DNA from: Podocnemis expansa
Lineage: Eukaryota > Chordata > Testudines > Podocnemididae
Direction of reading: 5' to 3'
Length of the DNA: 64,000 nt
Assembly: GCA_007922195.1 (NCBI GenBank)
Contig: ML682067.1
Span: forward strand, 2,934,495 to 2,998,494
Position 1 is the stretch's first letter; the number at the start of each line of letters is the position of its first letter. The notes under the pieces are model-generated. The model ran no database searches and was not told the origin of the DNA. It saw nothing but the letters and a program-made list of their open reading frames with translations. A program made the translations under genes and the position numbers. Positions 23,359 through 36,100 of the stretch are shown piece by piece.

Positions 23359-26288
23359 GGTACCCTTGCTCTGGCTACAACCACTAACCCAGGCAGTTGT
23401 CCATCATGTGGAGTCCAAAGGACACATGCAGAAACACTAATCCATCTCAAAATCTATGATGACCTACAAACAGTGTAGGGAGCAATGTTAGCACTCTCCC
23501 AATCTGTCCCATTTGCTTGACAAGGCAAGTAAATGCACCCCCAGTCTGTGATTCCAAAGAAAAACCAGAAAAAGGAAAGTCTACACATCGAATCAGTCTG
23601 ATGCAAGCAGAAGTATATATCCCACCACTCATCTCCTTCTCATTTTTCTGCAGAGCAGAGAGGAATCTGATATGAAAAGTGAAATGAAGAAACAAAAATG
23701 TTTCCATCCTACAGACTTGTTCAAGACCATAGCTCGCTGGGGAATCACAGCACTGGGAGTTCAAATAGAAAGACAGAATGTCCAAACAGTAGCTGGCAAA
23801 TATTTCCCTCAAGCTTTAACTCAGGAACTTAAGGTAGCCCTTAACATACCAGTTGAAACCATCATCAGTACAAAGTGGGAGCAGTCCTTCAAAAGCAGAC
23901 AAAAATCAGCAAGCAACATACCAGCCTTATGCATTTCAGAGGGACAAAGCCACATACATCGTAATATCAAAGATGGCTACCACCATATCTGTCCACATTA
24001 AAGACACATTCATATCAGAGAAAGGGAATTTTCCAGATATGGTAACAGACAGATTGATCAGAGCAGTTTTCTGGCCACTATGAAGTGGCCTCGGTGTCCC
24101 TCTAAGCTTTGTATGCTTCTACCTTCCTCTCACGAGCTGTGAAAGCACTGTCTATGGAAATCAAGGAATGAGCTCTCAAATACAGGATGACTAACTCATT
24201 CCTGACAAAAATATCCTTAATTTCCACCTTCACCACTGATGGACAACCTATGTTTTTCAGTTCACTCCAAAGTAGCAAACCCTGTGGCAAGCAAGTAATT
24301 TTGACTCAGCACATTCAAGGATGACGATACACAGGCCAAACAGTTTTGTCTTGACCAAATTCAATGGGAGCATATTGTTTGGAAACAAAAACAGATGAAG
24401 TTGGTTCTGAGAGAAACGTTGATGTTTTTACCTCAGCTTCTTAACACTAACATTTCCAGATTCCCAAAGGTGACTTCATCAATGCTCCATCTATTGCCCA
24501 TTCATTAGCACCTGGTGTATCTTCACACAATTTCACAAGTTCTTACGTGCCATCTATTGAAAAAAAATGATTCCCAAATCCTTTTATAACCTGAGTTTCA
24601 AGATGACACTCCTAACAGCTAAGATAGAGTGAGAACCAAGCAGTCTCCAAAACAAACCAAAACTAAAAACACAATGATGTACATTTTACAAAGATAAAGT
24701 TGTTGTTAAACTTCCAAAGACAACTTTTTAGAAGTTTCATTGGTATTGCACAGATCCCAGGAAATATTACCCTTTTTCCATATGCAATCTATTCACCCTA
24801 AAGAAAAAATTATCAATAACGGGAGATAGTCAAGGGTCTACTTAGAAAGAATGAAAACATACAGAATACCAGAGTCCTTGTTCATACCTTAATATATTCA
24901 TTGCAAAGGGGAATTCTTTTTTCTATTTTCTTTACAACCAAGCAACAAGCAAGAGTCACACTTGGTATTTCTGTTCCATGCCATCTTTTGGGTAGTTTTA
25001 TAAAAAATACAGCAAAAAAAGTTTAAAAGTCCCCTGCCCTTCCATTACCATAGTCACATGCCATTGGCACCAAAATAAGCATTTACTTTCCTTAGGCAAC
25101 ATCTGCAACTAGGAACCCTAAACATAACATTTAAAAGCACAACAATAGGATTTAATTATATATAAATAACAGATGGGGTTCTATAAGTGTTTCATTCTAC
25201 AGACCGAACACGTTATAGTGACAGCTGCAAAGATACAATCCAATGTCAAAAGAAAAGGAAAAATTAGTACCTCACAATTCCACTGAGATCACTGTGGTAA
25301 ATGGGAAGAAAGGAAATGTATAATTTCCTAGAGACTCCAAGGTCACTAATATTGTAAAATTTTCATGAGTGTTAAAGTTCCGAACTCTGCATTATTCATG
25401 GCATAATATTAACTTAATTACGGGAGTGTTCTGAACTTCTATTAATATTGTTTGCCTATTTATATTTATTCCCTCAACAAAAATACGTACTTTTGAGCAA
25501 CTGTTTCAAATAATAAATGTTTGTTGCTCCCAATGTACAAGGTTATTTTTAAAATTTAAGGCTATATTATTTTGTAACTTCAAATACACACCCAGGTATG
25601 CGTAGTTTAAAAAGTACCAGCCTTCATTAGCCATCTCCATTCAGAGAAAACAGGTCTGTTTGCTTGTGTGTGTGTTTTGTCTTGTTAGATACACATTAGT
25701 CTGTTAGATTGTCCTTCACTTTTTTCCCTGTAACACATTAAAATTCTTTTAAAAGACAAGTTGAGAGATATTGCCTTTTGGTAACTCTCCTAAAGAAAAG
25801 TCTGCAGACTGGCCTGGCATGCATTGTGTATATGCATCTGTCATGAAAATTTAATGACAAATCACCTGCTTCTTGACATATAGGCCACACAGGATTCAAA
25901 TTCCCATGACATGTCTTTGTCCACTAGGAAGAAAAATATTCCCTTTTTAAGGTAATGACAATTCCCAAGTTCTACCTCCCCGCTACTTGCTTTATTTTGT
26001 ATTATGATTTTATTTTAAATGAATCAGTTAAAACCTATTGTGTAACAATGGCTTTCTGGTGATCTTCTTGTGGTAAAATGGGGAAAGTAAAAGAAGATAT
26101 AAACAATGAAGAGAATGAAAACAAAGGCATCAGCAATAACAGTGCTATACTTAGGACATGAGACAACTCAGATAATTTTCCAGATTGGCCTGTCTCAATC
26201 TGTTTAAAACTGAAGTTGAACTGATAAATTACTCTGAAAATAACAAGAATACAGTGTATTTAGCATGACATTGTAAATCTAAACATAC

Positions 26289-26317
26289 CTGAATTGGAGT
26301 CAAACTTTGTTTCTGAC
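26289..26317 (-). CDS. MSRB3: MSRB3 29-bp microexon (start of the SGxGWPSF motif)
   Basis: Minus-strand microexon with acceptor TTTCTTTGCAG|GT and donor TTCAG|GTATGTTT, both close to consensus. Joined in phase 2 to the previous exon it gives K-SETKFDSNS-G, matching the MSRB3 segment KSETKFDSGSG; it ends in phase 1 one base into the Gly codon that precedes Trp in the MsrB signature SGxGWPSF. Covers residues 88-97 of the B-type protein. At 29 nt, skipping it would shift the frame. The AAT (Asn96) replaces the Gly that is nearly invariant in this signature, needing two base changes from GGT. It is 15,780 bp from the preceding exon and more than 26 kb from the next, which is not in the window. 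Identification rests on ten residues plus phase, splice sites and order, so it is strong despite the size. Confidence 0.93.
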
Positions 26318-27914
26318 CTGCAAAGAAAAACAAAAGGAATTTACATGATAAGAACTGCTTTTAATCATGGAAACTAGTTGACATGGGCGGGGGGAGGGAA
26401 CCTACTGTATTTAACAAGCAGGCATACCTCTTTATTTTAATAACTCATGCATGCAAATCAATTTTAATTCCAAATGGTGCTTTTCACATTTAATACTATT
26501 GAATTTGCATAACATACAGATTCAAGGAAGAGAAATTTTAGAAGAGAAAAAAGCACACAAGGGAAACCAAAAACAGGATATAAATATTAAAAAACAGAAT
26601 TAAGTTATTTAACTATGAATTACAGCAGATACTTGCTGTTAGGAAATACATATTGTTCTTGTTCATTTTAGTTTTCAAAAAGTCATTAACAGGATTCCAT
26701 ATATTCAAGAATGTTTCCAATCTATTTTTGAACAAGATACTCTCTCATTACTATCATATGTATTGTATCCAATGATCAGCAGTTAGTTGGACAATATCTT
26801 CTGAGGGTTTTGTGCGTGTCTTTAATTTACTCATTCTACAAACAGAAATAAATAGTTCTGGTTTCTATAAACTCAAGTTGAACTGATTTTGATGTTTTAA
26901 CAAAGAGACTCGTGTGCTAGATGCACAATTATTGTCTTTGTTGTGTACTACAGATTTTCACTCTCTAACAAGGAGTATTGTCTTGTAAGGACTTAGCACA
27001 TAGCAAATGAACCTAGTAACTTGTAAAACGTCTAACCCTTGTGGGAACATTATGTTTCAGATATAGGTTAATAATAGTTGTAAATTCAGAAGGCTTTGAA
27101 GCTCTCAGTTCAGCTGTGGGAAAACTAAAGTTGGGTAATTATTCTCAAGATGTTGCTGATGTGCTGTCATGCAGAATTAACCCTATGCCTGGGCCTATCT
27201 ACACAAGCTGCTGTAAGACAGCATTGTCTATATCTAGCTCTCAAACCAATTAGTGAGCATGCTCCAGTCAGATTTATATGGCACAATCAGTTGCATATAT
27301 GGTCACAGCTGCCACAGCAAGATACAAGAACTGACCAGCAGGAGTCCTGTTAGAAGAAGCTAACTGGTAGAAAGACTTTTTGAGGAAATGCATTTAACCA
27401 AGTGGGAACTAAAACATTTGGTTCTTTTAATCTGACAAGGTGCTGGGGTGGTTTTTGAAATTACCACCTTCCTTTATGAAAAATGACTAAAGTAGAGGAC
27501 AAATTTACACAGTGAATATTAGAGAAAGAATGGGAGAAAAACAACAGAGAAAGGGGATAAGTTAAACAATCAAAAAGGAAATTAGTAAGGTATCTGCCTC
27601 CCTTTTCCCTTCTCCCCATGTTCTGCTCTTACACAGTTTAAATAAAAACCTTACTTTGATCAAAGGATGGCGTGGAGAAGAAAAACACCAGTATTTTCTA
27701 ATAATTGCAGCAGAAACACATTCTAATTCATTTCTGCCTAGAGCTAACAGAAGTGTTAAACACATAAAACATGTAATTCATATACATTCAAAATTAACAC
27801 CAGGGGGAAAAGCTGTGCAGTTAACACTGTACACATGAGTGTAAGGGCCTGATCTTGCAGACATTTATGCATGTGACTTACAATGGGTACTTCTGCTGAG
27901 ATCAGACCAATAGG

Positions 27915-27916
<2 letters not shown>

Positions 27917-27990
<74 letters not shown>
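27917..27990 (+). repeat. Compound (TA)n(CA)n microsatellite
   Basis: About 18 TA units followed by about 19 CA units without interruption. Explains the apparent YIYIY.. / VCVCV.. frames there. Confidence 0.97.
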
Positions 27991-27993
<3 letters not shown>

Positions 27994-30900
27994 GCTGTTC
28001 CAAACAAAAATACTCAATATATTTTGCTTGATATACTCTCATCAAGTTGCACTGTATTTACATATGCAATTTAATCATGCTTATCACCATGCCATTTGAA
28101 CACCTCAGAAGTCTGAATTTACTTAGCACCAATACAATCAATATCAATAGGGATATCAAGACTGGTATTAAGGCTTCTTTGTGGCTGGCAAAGCTAGAAT
28201 TCCTATGTGCCCCCTATGTGTCATTTTCTAAAACAGAGGTCATAACACAACTTTTCTTCCAGAGGGCCAGGGCTCCAAAAGCCCAAAGAGGGGTGGCTTC
28301 ACTGATGTTCTCTGATTTCTCACCAGTTTAATTTGGGCAAACTTTATAGAAAAAGGAAACAAGTTCCAAAACCCTTGTTAAAAAATAGTCAATCACTTTT
28401 CACTCTCATTAATGACACCTACATGCAATATAAATCTCTTCCTGCTTGAGCTCTGTTCAACTGTCAATTTGTGGTAATAAACATGCTACTTCATCTGTAG
28501 TTGTTTTTTTTATAGTGATTGGGGTACTTCAGGCTTTACTTTTCTCCTTTCATGAAACAGAGCTCATTCTGTGACATTACACTGTACGGCTACCCCAGTG
28601 GCATCTTGATAGTTTGTGTCATATACTGGAAACACGTCTAGCCTTTTTTATTGGACTGGACACCTGTCATTCACCTTGGCATGCAAAATAAAACATACCA
28701 AGTTGCTGCAACAACCAAGCCAGAAAGTATTTTGGGGAAGGGGGTTGCCAGGAGTCACTGGGTAATGTAATGAGTACTAAAACTCTAAATAGTCATAAAT
28801 TACAGGACAGCAAACCAGGGAACTGATCTGGGGTAAGAAATGAATAGAACATAATGTCTAGCAGTACCTATGAAAACGAACAGAAGACTGGGAGTTGCCA
28901 AAGAAATAATTTAATAAGGGAACATTATGCCACTATAGAGCGGGGTACAGAGACCAAGGCCTGGAATACTGAGCAAAATGTAGGATCAGGCATTACAGAA
29001 ATGAGACGGAAGAACTGAAAAAGTGACAAAAGGGCAAGGATGGTAAAACTAGGCAATGACTGGGAGCAAAGAATGGAAAGAATAAAATAGCAATTCTTAA
29101 GAATCTGAAGGATTCAAACGGCAAGGAAGAGGACGCTTTTGTTTACGGATGTTGAAGGATGTAAGATTTAAGGATAAAATGCAGGCCCCATTTAAGACAA
29201 TAGCAAAGCTTCCAATGACTCCAGTAGAACCAGGATTTCATCCTAGGCCTCAAAGGCATTTATATGTCTCTCTTTACAATACAATAAATTTAACATATCA
29301 GAAACTAAGTTCACATGGTCATTATAACTCTGACTAAGTGTAGACAAATATCAGAGAAGGAATCACACAAATTCCTGAAAGCAAGCTCCAAGGATAATGT
29401 GCTCTATTAAAAATAGAAATGTTCCCTATCAATGTATTATGTTAATGTTTCAATATTATATTAGCTATCAAAAACTTTGTGGCTCTGTTATGTCCACAAT
29501 ATGAGTATCCTACAAGTAAGATCTACAATATGGAACCATGCACTGACTTTGTAAACTAGCTTTATTAGAGTTTCCATTGGTTGGTTAGTTTGTTTTTTCT
29601 TTAAGTGTAATTAGCCTATTGCTTAACCAAAACTTTCATGATTCTTATTCTTCATATTTTATCCTTCCTGTATATTCCATTCTCCTTGGCCCTATGGGAG
29701 TGTTCTGAAAGTAACAGCAGCATTCAGAAACACAAGCAGCACCAGATTGTACTGTTGTACATTTATACAGTGCTTTTTCACTTCAAAGTGCTTTATAATT
29801 CATAAACACACCATGACACTTGAATGCAGATCAAGAACACAAAGCTACCATCACACACACAAAATGATGAAACAGTGAAACAGTTGGAAATTTTAACTAA
29901 GGACGTTTGGACAAGCCCTTGTTCTTACAGAAGATGCCATGAGTTCCGTAAATCTCCACAATGAGTGGAGAAGGCCTCTGTTTTTAAGGTAAAAAAGTAA
30001 GTGCATGTGAGTCAGTTTATTTACTTTGGAAAGGTGAAAGGCTGAAGCAACCTTGAGAGGATTTGAACCTGTGGTTTCAAGATGACGAGGTATTTTAAAC
30101 CTGAAGTTTTCACCATGAAGCTTTCTCCTACTGAAGGAAGAAAGAAAAAAACTGAGCATCACAAAGAGCTTTCTGGAGCTCAAAATCAATTCTTTTTCTC
30201 CATCAGAAATTAGTCAAATAAAAGATACTACTTCATCCACCTTGTCTCCCTGAAAATGTTCCTGTGTTATTGATGTTCTCATATATTCTTCCAGTATATA
30301 ATTAAAATGCAACAACTGACCTATGGCACATATCGCAGATGGACCAGTAGTGGCACAAATACAGTGCATATCTGGCACGAAAGCATCAGATTTACCATTT
30401 GCCAGTGACGCAGTTTTGATAGTGGGAGAATCATCCAAAGCTAATTAATGGAGAACTCCACTAGTCTTCTGCAGCAACTCAACATTAGAAGCATTACTCA
30501 TGTTTCTTCCTCTGTCATTCCATATCAGAGTCTTTAGCCTTCTTCACGGTCGAGTGGGAGATCTGTTTTTGTTGGAATTAAATGATCATAGGGAAGAGAT
30601 GTAAAAGTACATTCCCTCCTTGAATAGCATCTCTGCAGACCTATTAGTTCCTATCTTTACAGCAGCTCTTTTCCTTGTAAGTGGGAGAGAGATGGCTTTG
30701 TCCCCTTTCAGTTCCTCAGTACTTTCTCCTCTGACTTGACTTTTATGGCCAGGCTATCTTTTTGCTTTCTGCAAGGCAACTAGGCATAGCATTGGCAGGG
30801 AAAATAGCAATTTCATACCACTCAAAACAGAGCTTTCGTTGATCAAAAATCTGGTGGAGTGGGAAGCATAATGGTAACCATGAACAAGCTTTCTTTTCTT

Positions 30901-31308
30901 ATTCCTTTCTCCTTTTCCATAAGGGTGTGAATAAACTTTGCTCCAGGCTGCCTCAGGTCACAGGCTGGTGACTCCCAGATACAGAAAAATGCATACAAGT
31001 AGTTTGACAAATTGCAGTAAAATTGACATTCTGATCCCTGCTGGCAGAATGAAAATAAAATCTCTAATAATTCTTGCCAATTTTCCCCCAAAGACAGATA
31101 ATATAATGATAAGAAGCACTATCAGCCTCCTCACCCTTTCCAAGCATAGCAAATCCTCAACCAAAAATGCTATATATACACCAAGCCCCAACTAACATGA
31201 CAAATGGAAAGAAAGATCGATCGATCTCAGGTTTATTGCTCTACTAGATTGTGGCCGTCACTCTAATACTTTGTGCTCTAGCTGAGGATGTGATGTCTTA
31301 GTGTCTAT

Positions 31309-32234
31309 GGGTATGTCTACACTTGCAATTTAGGTCAACTTAAGGACACTTAAGTAAACCTAAGTTACTCCACGTCCACACTGGGCTTTCATTAAGTTGA
31401 CTTAAGGGCATCCTTACGTCAACTAATAACTATCAATAGTGAGGTTGACTTAACAGCTAAGTCAATTTGTTAAGTTGACCTAAAAGTAGCGTGGATGCCC
31501 TAGGTTGACTTAATACCTTAAGATGACCCAGGGCAGGGGCAAGAGAGCTGTGGCTCCCTTCTCCCTGGCACCGCAGCTTCCCAGCAGATGGGAGCCCCAG
31601 ATCCCTTTTTGCCAGGATTCAGTCCCCAGCAGAAGGGAGCCTTGGCTCCCTTCTGCCGGGTAGCCATGGATCCCCAGGGAGAAGGGAGTCAATGTCACCC
31701 TTCTTGCCAGGAAGCTGCAGCTTCCTGGGGAGAAGGGAGCTGCATGGAGCTCCCCAGCCAGGGCTCCAAAAGGAGGGAATCCCCCGCTGGGATTCCAGTG
31801 GTGAGGAAATTCACTGCCGCCCCAGTCAGGGCTCTAGCTGTGTGGCTCCCTTGTGCCAGGGAGTCTCAGCAGCAATCTTGTCTGGGGAGCCTCAGCAGCT
31901 CCCTTGTGCTGGCTACCCCGGTGACTCACTTCTCCCCTGGACCCACCAGGGTCCTGGCAAGAACAAAGCCTGTGCTCCCTTCTCCCTGGGACCCCCAGGG
32001 AGACCTGGCAGAAAGAACCCATGGCTCCCTTCTCACCAGGACCTGCAGCTTCCTGGCAGAAGGGACCCATGGCTCCTTTCTCCCCAGGACCCGCAGCTTC
32101 TCAGCAGGGTCACAGTGAGATGGGAGCTGCAGGACCCTTCTCAGTGGGGACCCGCAGCTCTCTGCCATGTCTCCACTTGAAAAGTTAAGTCAACTTAACA
32201 GGGTCAACTTAATTTTTCAAGCGTAGTCATACCC
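31309..32234. mobile_element. PIF/Harbinger-type element, 926 bp, with GC-rich palindromic minisatellite cargo
   Basis: Ends GGGTATGTCTACACTTG and CAAGCGTAGTCATACCC are inverted and flanked by TAT (31306-31308, 32235-32237). The outer 200 bp are TTAAGTTGACTTAA units; 31520-32170 is instead GC-rich, made of roughly 45-55-bp imperfect repeats of the kind GGACCCGCAGCTTCC / AGAAGGGAGCCATGGCTCCC. Open frames inside (e.g. 31588-32118) come from the repeat. Confidence 0.85.
31629..31656. repeat. 28-nt palindrome inside the minisatellite
   Basis: Arms of 13 nt (GCAGAAGGGAGCC and its complement) around a 2-nt centre; relatives recur at about 31970-32080. Confidence 0.85.
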
Positions 32235-32599
32235 TATGAGATTTATAAGCAACTGCCACATTGGCAGTTTCCTAAAACTCTGAAAAAGACAAGACCAACT
32301 TTAACGAATACATGTGGCTTGCCCAGAATCAGAAAAAAGTGGACATCTACTGTTAAAGATCTGGTATGTTTTCCAAAGTGGTTCTCCCATCCCTAAGGCA
32401 GATATGCAAATATTACAAGAATTAGATGTTTGCATGTTTATTAGGAAGCATGCATATAATTGTTTCTCAACTTTTAAATGTATCTAAACAAGTATTTATG
32501 TGAGGTTTGTCAAGAAGTTACGCTAAGGATTTTCAAAGTTAACCATTCACTTAATACAAATTCCAAATAATTTATTTACTCTGGTTACCACAGAAGAAA

Positions 32600-32882
32600 A
32601 CCATCCTTATGAGAAGAGACCCAAAGAACATGGCTTATTTAGCCTAACCAAAACAAGTTTGAGGGGAGAAATGATTGCTTGGTATAAATAGATCAAAGAG
32701 AGAAATACCAGGGAGGACAGGAATTATTTAAGTCCAGCACCAACGTGGATACAAGAACTAACAGCATAAAACGGGCCATCAAGAAGTTTAGATTTGGAAT
32801 TAAATGCAAGTTTCTATTCATCAGAAAAGTAAAGCTCTTGAATAGCCTTCCTAAGGGAGTGGTGGGGACAAAAAGCCTAGCT
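32600..32882 (+). mobile_element. CR1 LINE 3' region, left part (split by a hAT)
   Basis: GAGAAGAGACCCAAAGAACA, GGGGAGAAATGATTGCTTGG, AATACCAGGGAGGACAGGAA, GCCATCAAGAAGTTTAGA and TTGAATAGCCTTCCTAAGGG follow the known CR1 3' sequence in order. Confidence 0.85.
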
Positions 32883-33060
32883 CAGTGGTGCTCAACCATT
32901 GTGTCAAGACACATTACTGTGTCACCACACAGTAGCAAGTGTGTCATGGAGAGACAGGGAGATGACTGGATTCGGCCTGGAGGGAGTGGGTTAGTGTATC
33001 CTGTAGAGTCACAATATGCTGCCAAGTGTGTCACAACCCACAAAAGATTGAGAACCACTG
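32883..33060. mobile_element. hAT-type MITE, 178 bp, inserted in CR1
   Basis: Left CAGTGGTGCTCAACC, right reversed CAGTGGTTCTCAATC, flanked by a perfect 8-bp duplication GCCTAGCT (32875-32882, 33061-33068). Excising it plus one duplicate makes the CR1 continuous. Confidence 0.92.
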
Positions 33061-33190
33061 GCCTAGCTAGTTTCAAATCTGAGCTTGATAAATTCATGGA
33101 GGGGATGGTATAATGGGACAGCCTCGTATGGCAATTGACTGATCTTTGGCTCCTGATGGTAGATATGCCTACCAACAAGAATATTTATGT
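33061..33190 (+). mobile_element. CR1 LINE 3' region, right part
   Basis: Resumes with TTTCAAATCTGAGCTTGATA AATTCATGGAGGGGATGGTA and GGCAATTGACTGATCTTTGG, in register with the part ending at 32882. Confidence 0.85.
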
Positions 33191-36100
33191 TTTTATTTAA
33201 TTTCTCTTTTTGTATGCTATGAACAGAACTGTCAACATCAGGTGATGGTTTCTTCTTGCTTCATAGGTGGCTAGCCATCTTTAAGTAATGGTGACCTGTG
33301 AAGATGAAGCCAGCCATAAGTATATTTGGGAGCTGTTGTACCAATGAAGTTAATACAATTTGTTAAGCATTTACACCAAACTCTGCAAAGAGTGGTCTTT
33401 TGGCTGAACAGCATTCTACCACAAAGCCCTATGGAAACTCAGATTCCATGAACTCCTGAGGGTTGAAAACACCAATGCAGGTCTTATGTCCCTGGACTGA
33501 AAGAAGCAATCCAACCCACTGGTCACCCATTAGTCTATGTTGTGGGAGTAATTTCCACTTCCTCCATCCCTAAGCCCCTCCTCAATACTAGATCCATAAT
33601 GTGCCCAGCTCATGTGTTAAAGCAGAATCACCTCAGACTCTCTCGTGTTCATCAAGGCAACCAGAAATCCCATGCTGGTCTGGAAAGGGAGATGGAGCAG
33701 CTGCTAAAGAAATAGCTCTCCACCAGAAGCCCATCCAGGCTGCCACTTCCTCCACAACCAAATGCAAGCCATAAGATGTACATGGAAGTAGGAGCTATCC
33801 TACATATTGTGCTTTCTTAAACCTGTTTCCCATTCTGGTGGCACTGGGGAGCGAAGAACAGTTTTGCTTCCCATGAGCTGCCCAAATCTGGGGTGTTAAT
33901 TCTTTGCATAAATTGAACCTCACACTTTCCATCGCAAGCAATTAGGGAGATTAGGCACATAAACATTATAGAACAGCATTTCAGTGATTAGGAGCTGACG
34001 AACAGCTAATTTATTAAGAGTGTTAATTTTCTTCTTCTGTTTCAAACCTGGAAGCTTAAACCACAACATTAAGGAAAAGAATCTAGTCAAGCCCTTGGGC
34101 TTCCCAATACATCTCATCCATACTAAATCTCTCTTCCATAGGCTCTCTGTTCTTACACACTGTGCATCAAGCACATTGCTGATATTTAATAAATAATTAA
34201 TTACAGATTTTCTCCTGTGAAAGTGACTTTAGTGTGTGAATTTCAGTTGTGTCTTTTTAAGGAAAGACACAGATCATTCTAAACTTATCCTGTCATGGTT
34301 GCTGAGAAAAAGCTATTTAGCATGGTAAAAGGGAACTTTCTTCAAAAATCAAGCTAAGAATAAAACACTTAAAATTCTGGGACTTTAGAAAACAAACACC
34401 AGGTGGGATTTGTCAGTTATCTCTGGAGTCATCTAGTAGTACAGGCATTCCAGTTTTCTGTGAACTGGCATGAAGTGATGGATCTCAAAGATCTTGCCAT
34501 CTTCACAGAGATGGCACAGCAAAAGATTACAATAAGCAAACATGCTGCAGAAAATATTAAAGGCAGACATTTACAAAAGTGAGTTACTGAGATTTGTTTA
34601 TTGTGTACCTCTGACATTCCTTTTGTTAGCTATATTCCAGTGTGGGAAAATGTCTGGAGTGAAAGCTACAGTGAACTTCAGAGATGGAACAACTGGATTT
34701 AAAGAAATTTTTTTTTAAAGTTTGAGCCACTTTCTGACTGTAGAAAAAGTTAAAGGACATTTTCTATAACACTCTAATGGTATCAGCACTTTAAATGAAG
34801 AGAGATGTTGAGTTTTAATTGTTTCTTTTTATCTCTTTTACTGATAAAGATAGAATTCTATCTTAAGCATTATCAGAAAAAACAGGTCTTTCATCTGGAA
34901 CATAAAATTCATGTGTTCCCTGACCTTGCATGTCACATGGTAATGAAACAGCGTAAATCAGACATGTTAAAAGTTGAAGTTTGTTAATATTAGTACTGAA
35001 GCTCCAGTCTCCTTCCTGACTAAACTGACGGATCCATAGGTCAAACATATATATTTACAGATTAAAATGATGCAAAGAAAAAATTAATGGGCACCGAGCA
35101 GGAGCCAAATGGAAACATGTGGGTTTCAGATGAAGATCTGGGGGAGGGGGAATTCCTATTTGCCTAAATTTTCAGTTAGCGTTATGGAGTTTCTTCTTTT
35201 CACTCGTACTTCTCTCCTAGGAGACTATAATTGTGACTTAGCCTCTGTACAAGAAATTTATTAAACAGGACAGATTTTGTATTCTCCTAACTACATACTT
35301 TTGCTACCTTTGCTACCTATTTTCAACCACTAGGGCTGAAACAGTCAGTCTTCTTTCCTACTCAACATTTTTAATTCATTCAACATACAAGAAAATAACT
35401 CATTATTCCATGATATTTTGCCTCTGAAACTGATGATTACAATAGACGAGTTACTGACAGAGTTGTAAAATATTTGCTTTTGTATTCCTCAGCATGATGA
35501 CATTGTTGTCTACATAGGCTTTTATACCTGCCCATCATTTATCTTATCATGTTTCAAGTGCAAATTGATAAATTGATGATAGACAAGAATAATCCATTTT
35601 ACATGTTTATTTTTATCACTTCAAATGTTATAAATACAATATTTTAAAACATGTCCTACACAATTACTGAATGGTATGCCATACTACTTGATAGCCAGCT
35701 GGTATAAATGAGCACAGCGCTCAACTGACTGAAGTCAATGTCATTACAATGATTTACACTAGCTGAGGATCTGGCTTGAAAAGCTTTAATACTTGTCATG
35801 GAAGGCATGCTAAAGATTGCTCTGGTGGAGCTCTAAGAAATACACCCACCAGGGTGTTGCAGCTACAAGCTCCTCCTTCCCCTCCTTGGCCAAGCACTGC
35901 CTCTTCCTCTTCTTCTGTACCACCAGGCGGATTTGATTCTGTGGGTGTGGGATGACAGCTTGAGGACTTGGACAAAAGAGCTATAATGGTGGTGGGAAGG
36001 GCATAACATCATAATGTGAAACAAAACTCTATCTGACCAGCCTGAGGAAAAGGCTGCCTCCCCCCCCCCAGGCAAATTTAGCAGGCTGGTATCTTCTGTA

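Larger units (their letters stand above)
1..26288 (-). other. MSRB3 intron downstream of the microexon (partial, >26 kb)
   Basis: Starts at donor GTATGTTT (26288-26281) and runs off the left edge. I searched by eye for the next exon (the WPSFHDV... segment) and did not find it. Unassigned AT-rich stretches: 1-1730, 2700-4840, 5130-6190, 6720-8820, 13680-15130, 16080-17230, 24100-26288. Confidence 0.65.

Noticed and set aside
23672..24083. 109- and 76-codon frames on the plus strand
   Set aside because: No homology recognised, no splice or start context, overlapping frames; probably chance.
1..26288. Next MSRB3 exon (WPSFHDV... segment) and terminal exons
   Set aside because: Searched by eye on the minus strand without a match; presumably left of the window.
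27756..28074. Frames with VCVCVCV / YIYIYI / THTHTH runs
   Set aside because: Simply the (TA)n(CA)n microsatellite in different frames.
31588..32180. Overlapping frames of 176 and 162 codons
   Set aside because: Translate the minisatellite in the Harbinger element (repeated SLLPRTRSF / GSLLTRTCSF-like units); several frames are open at once.
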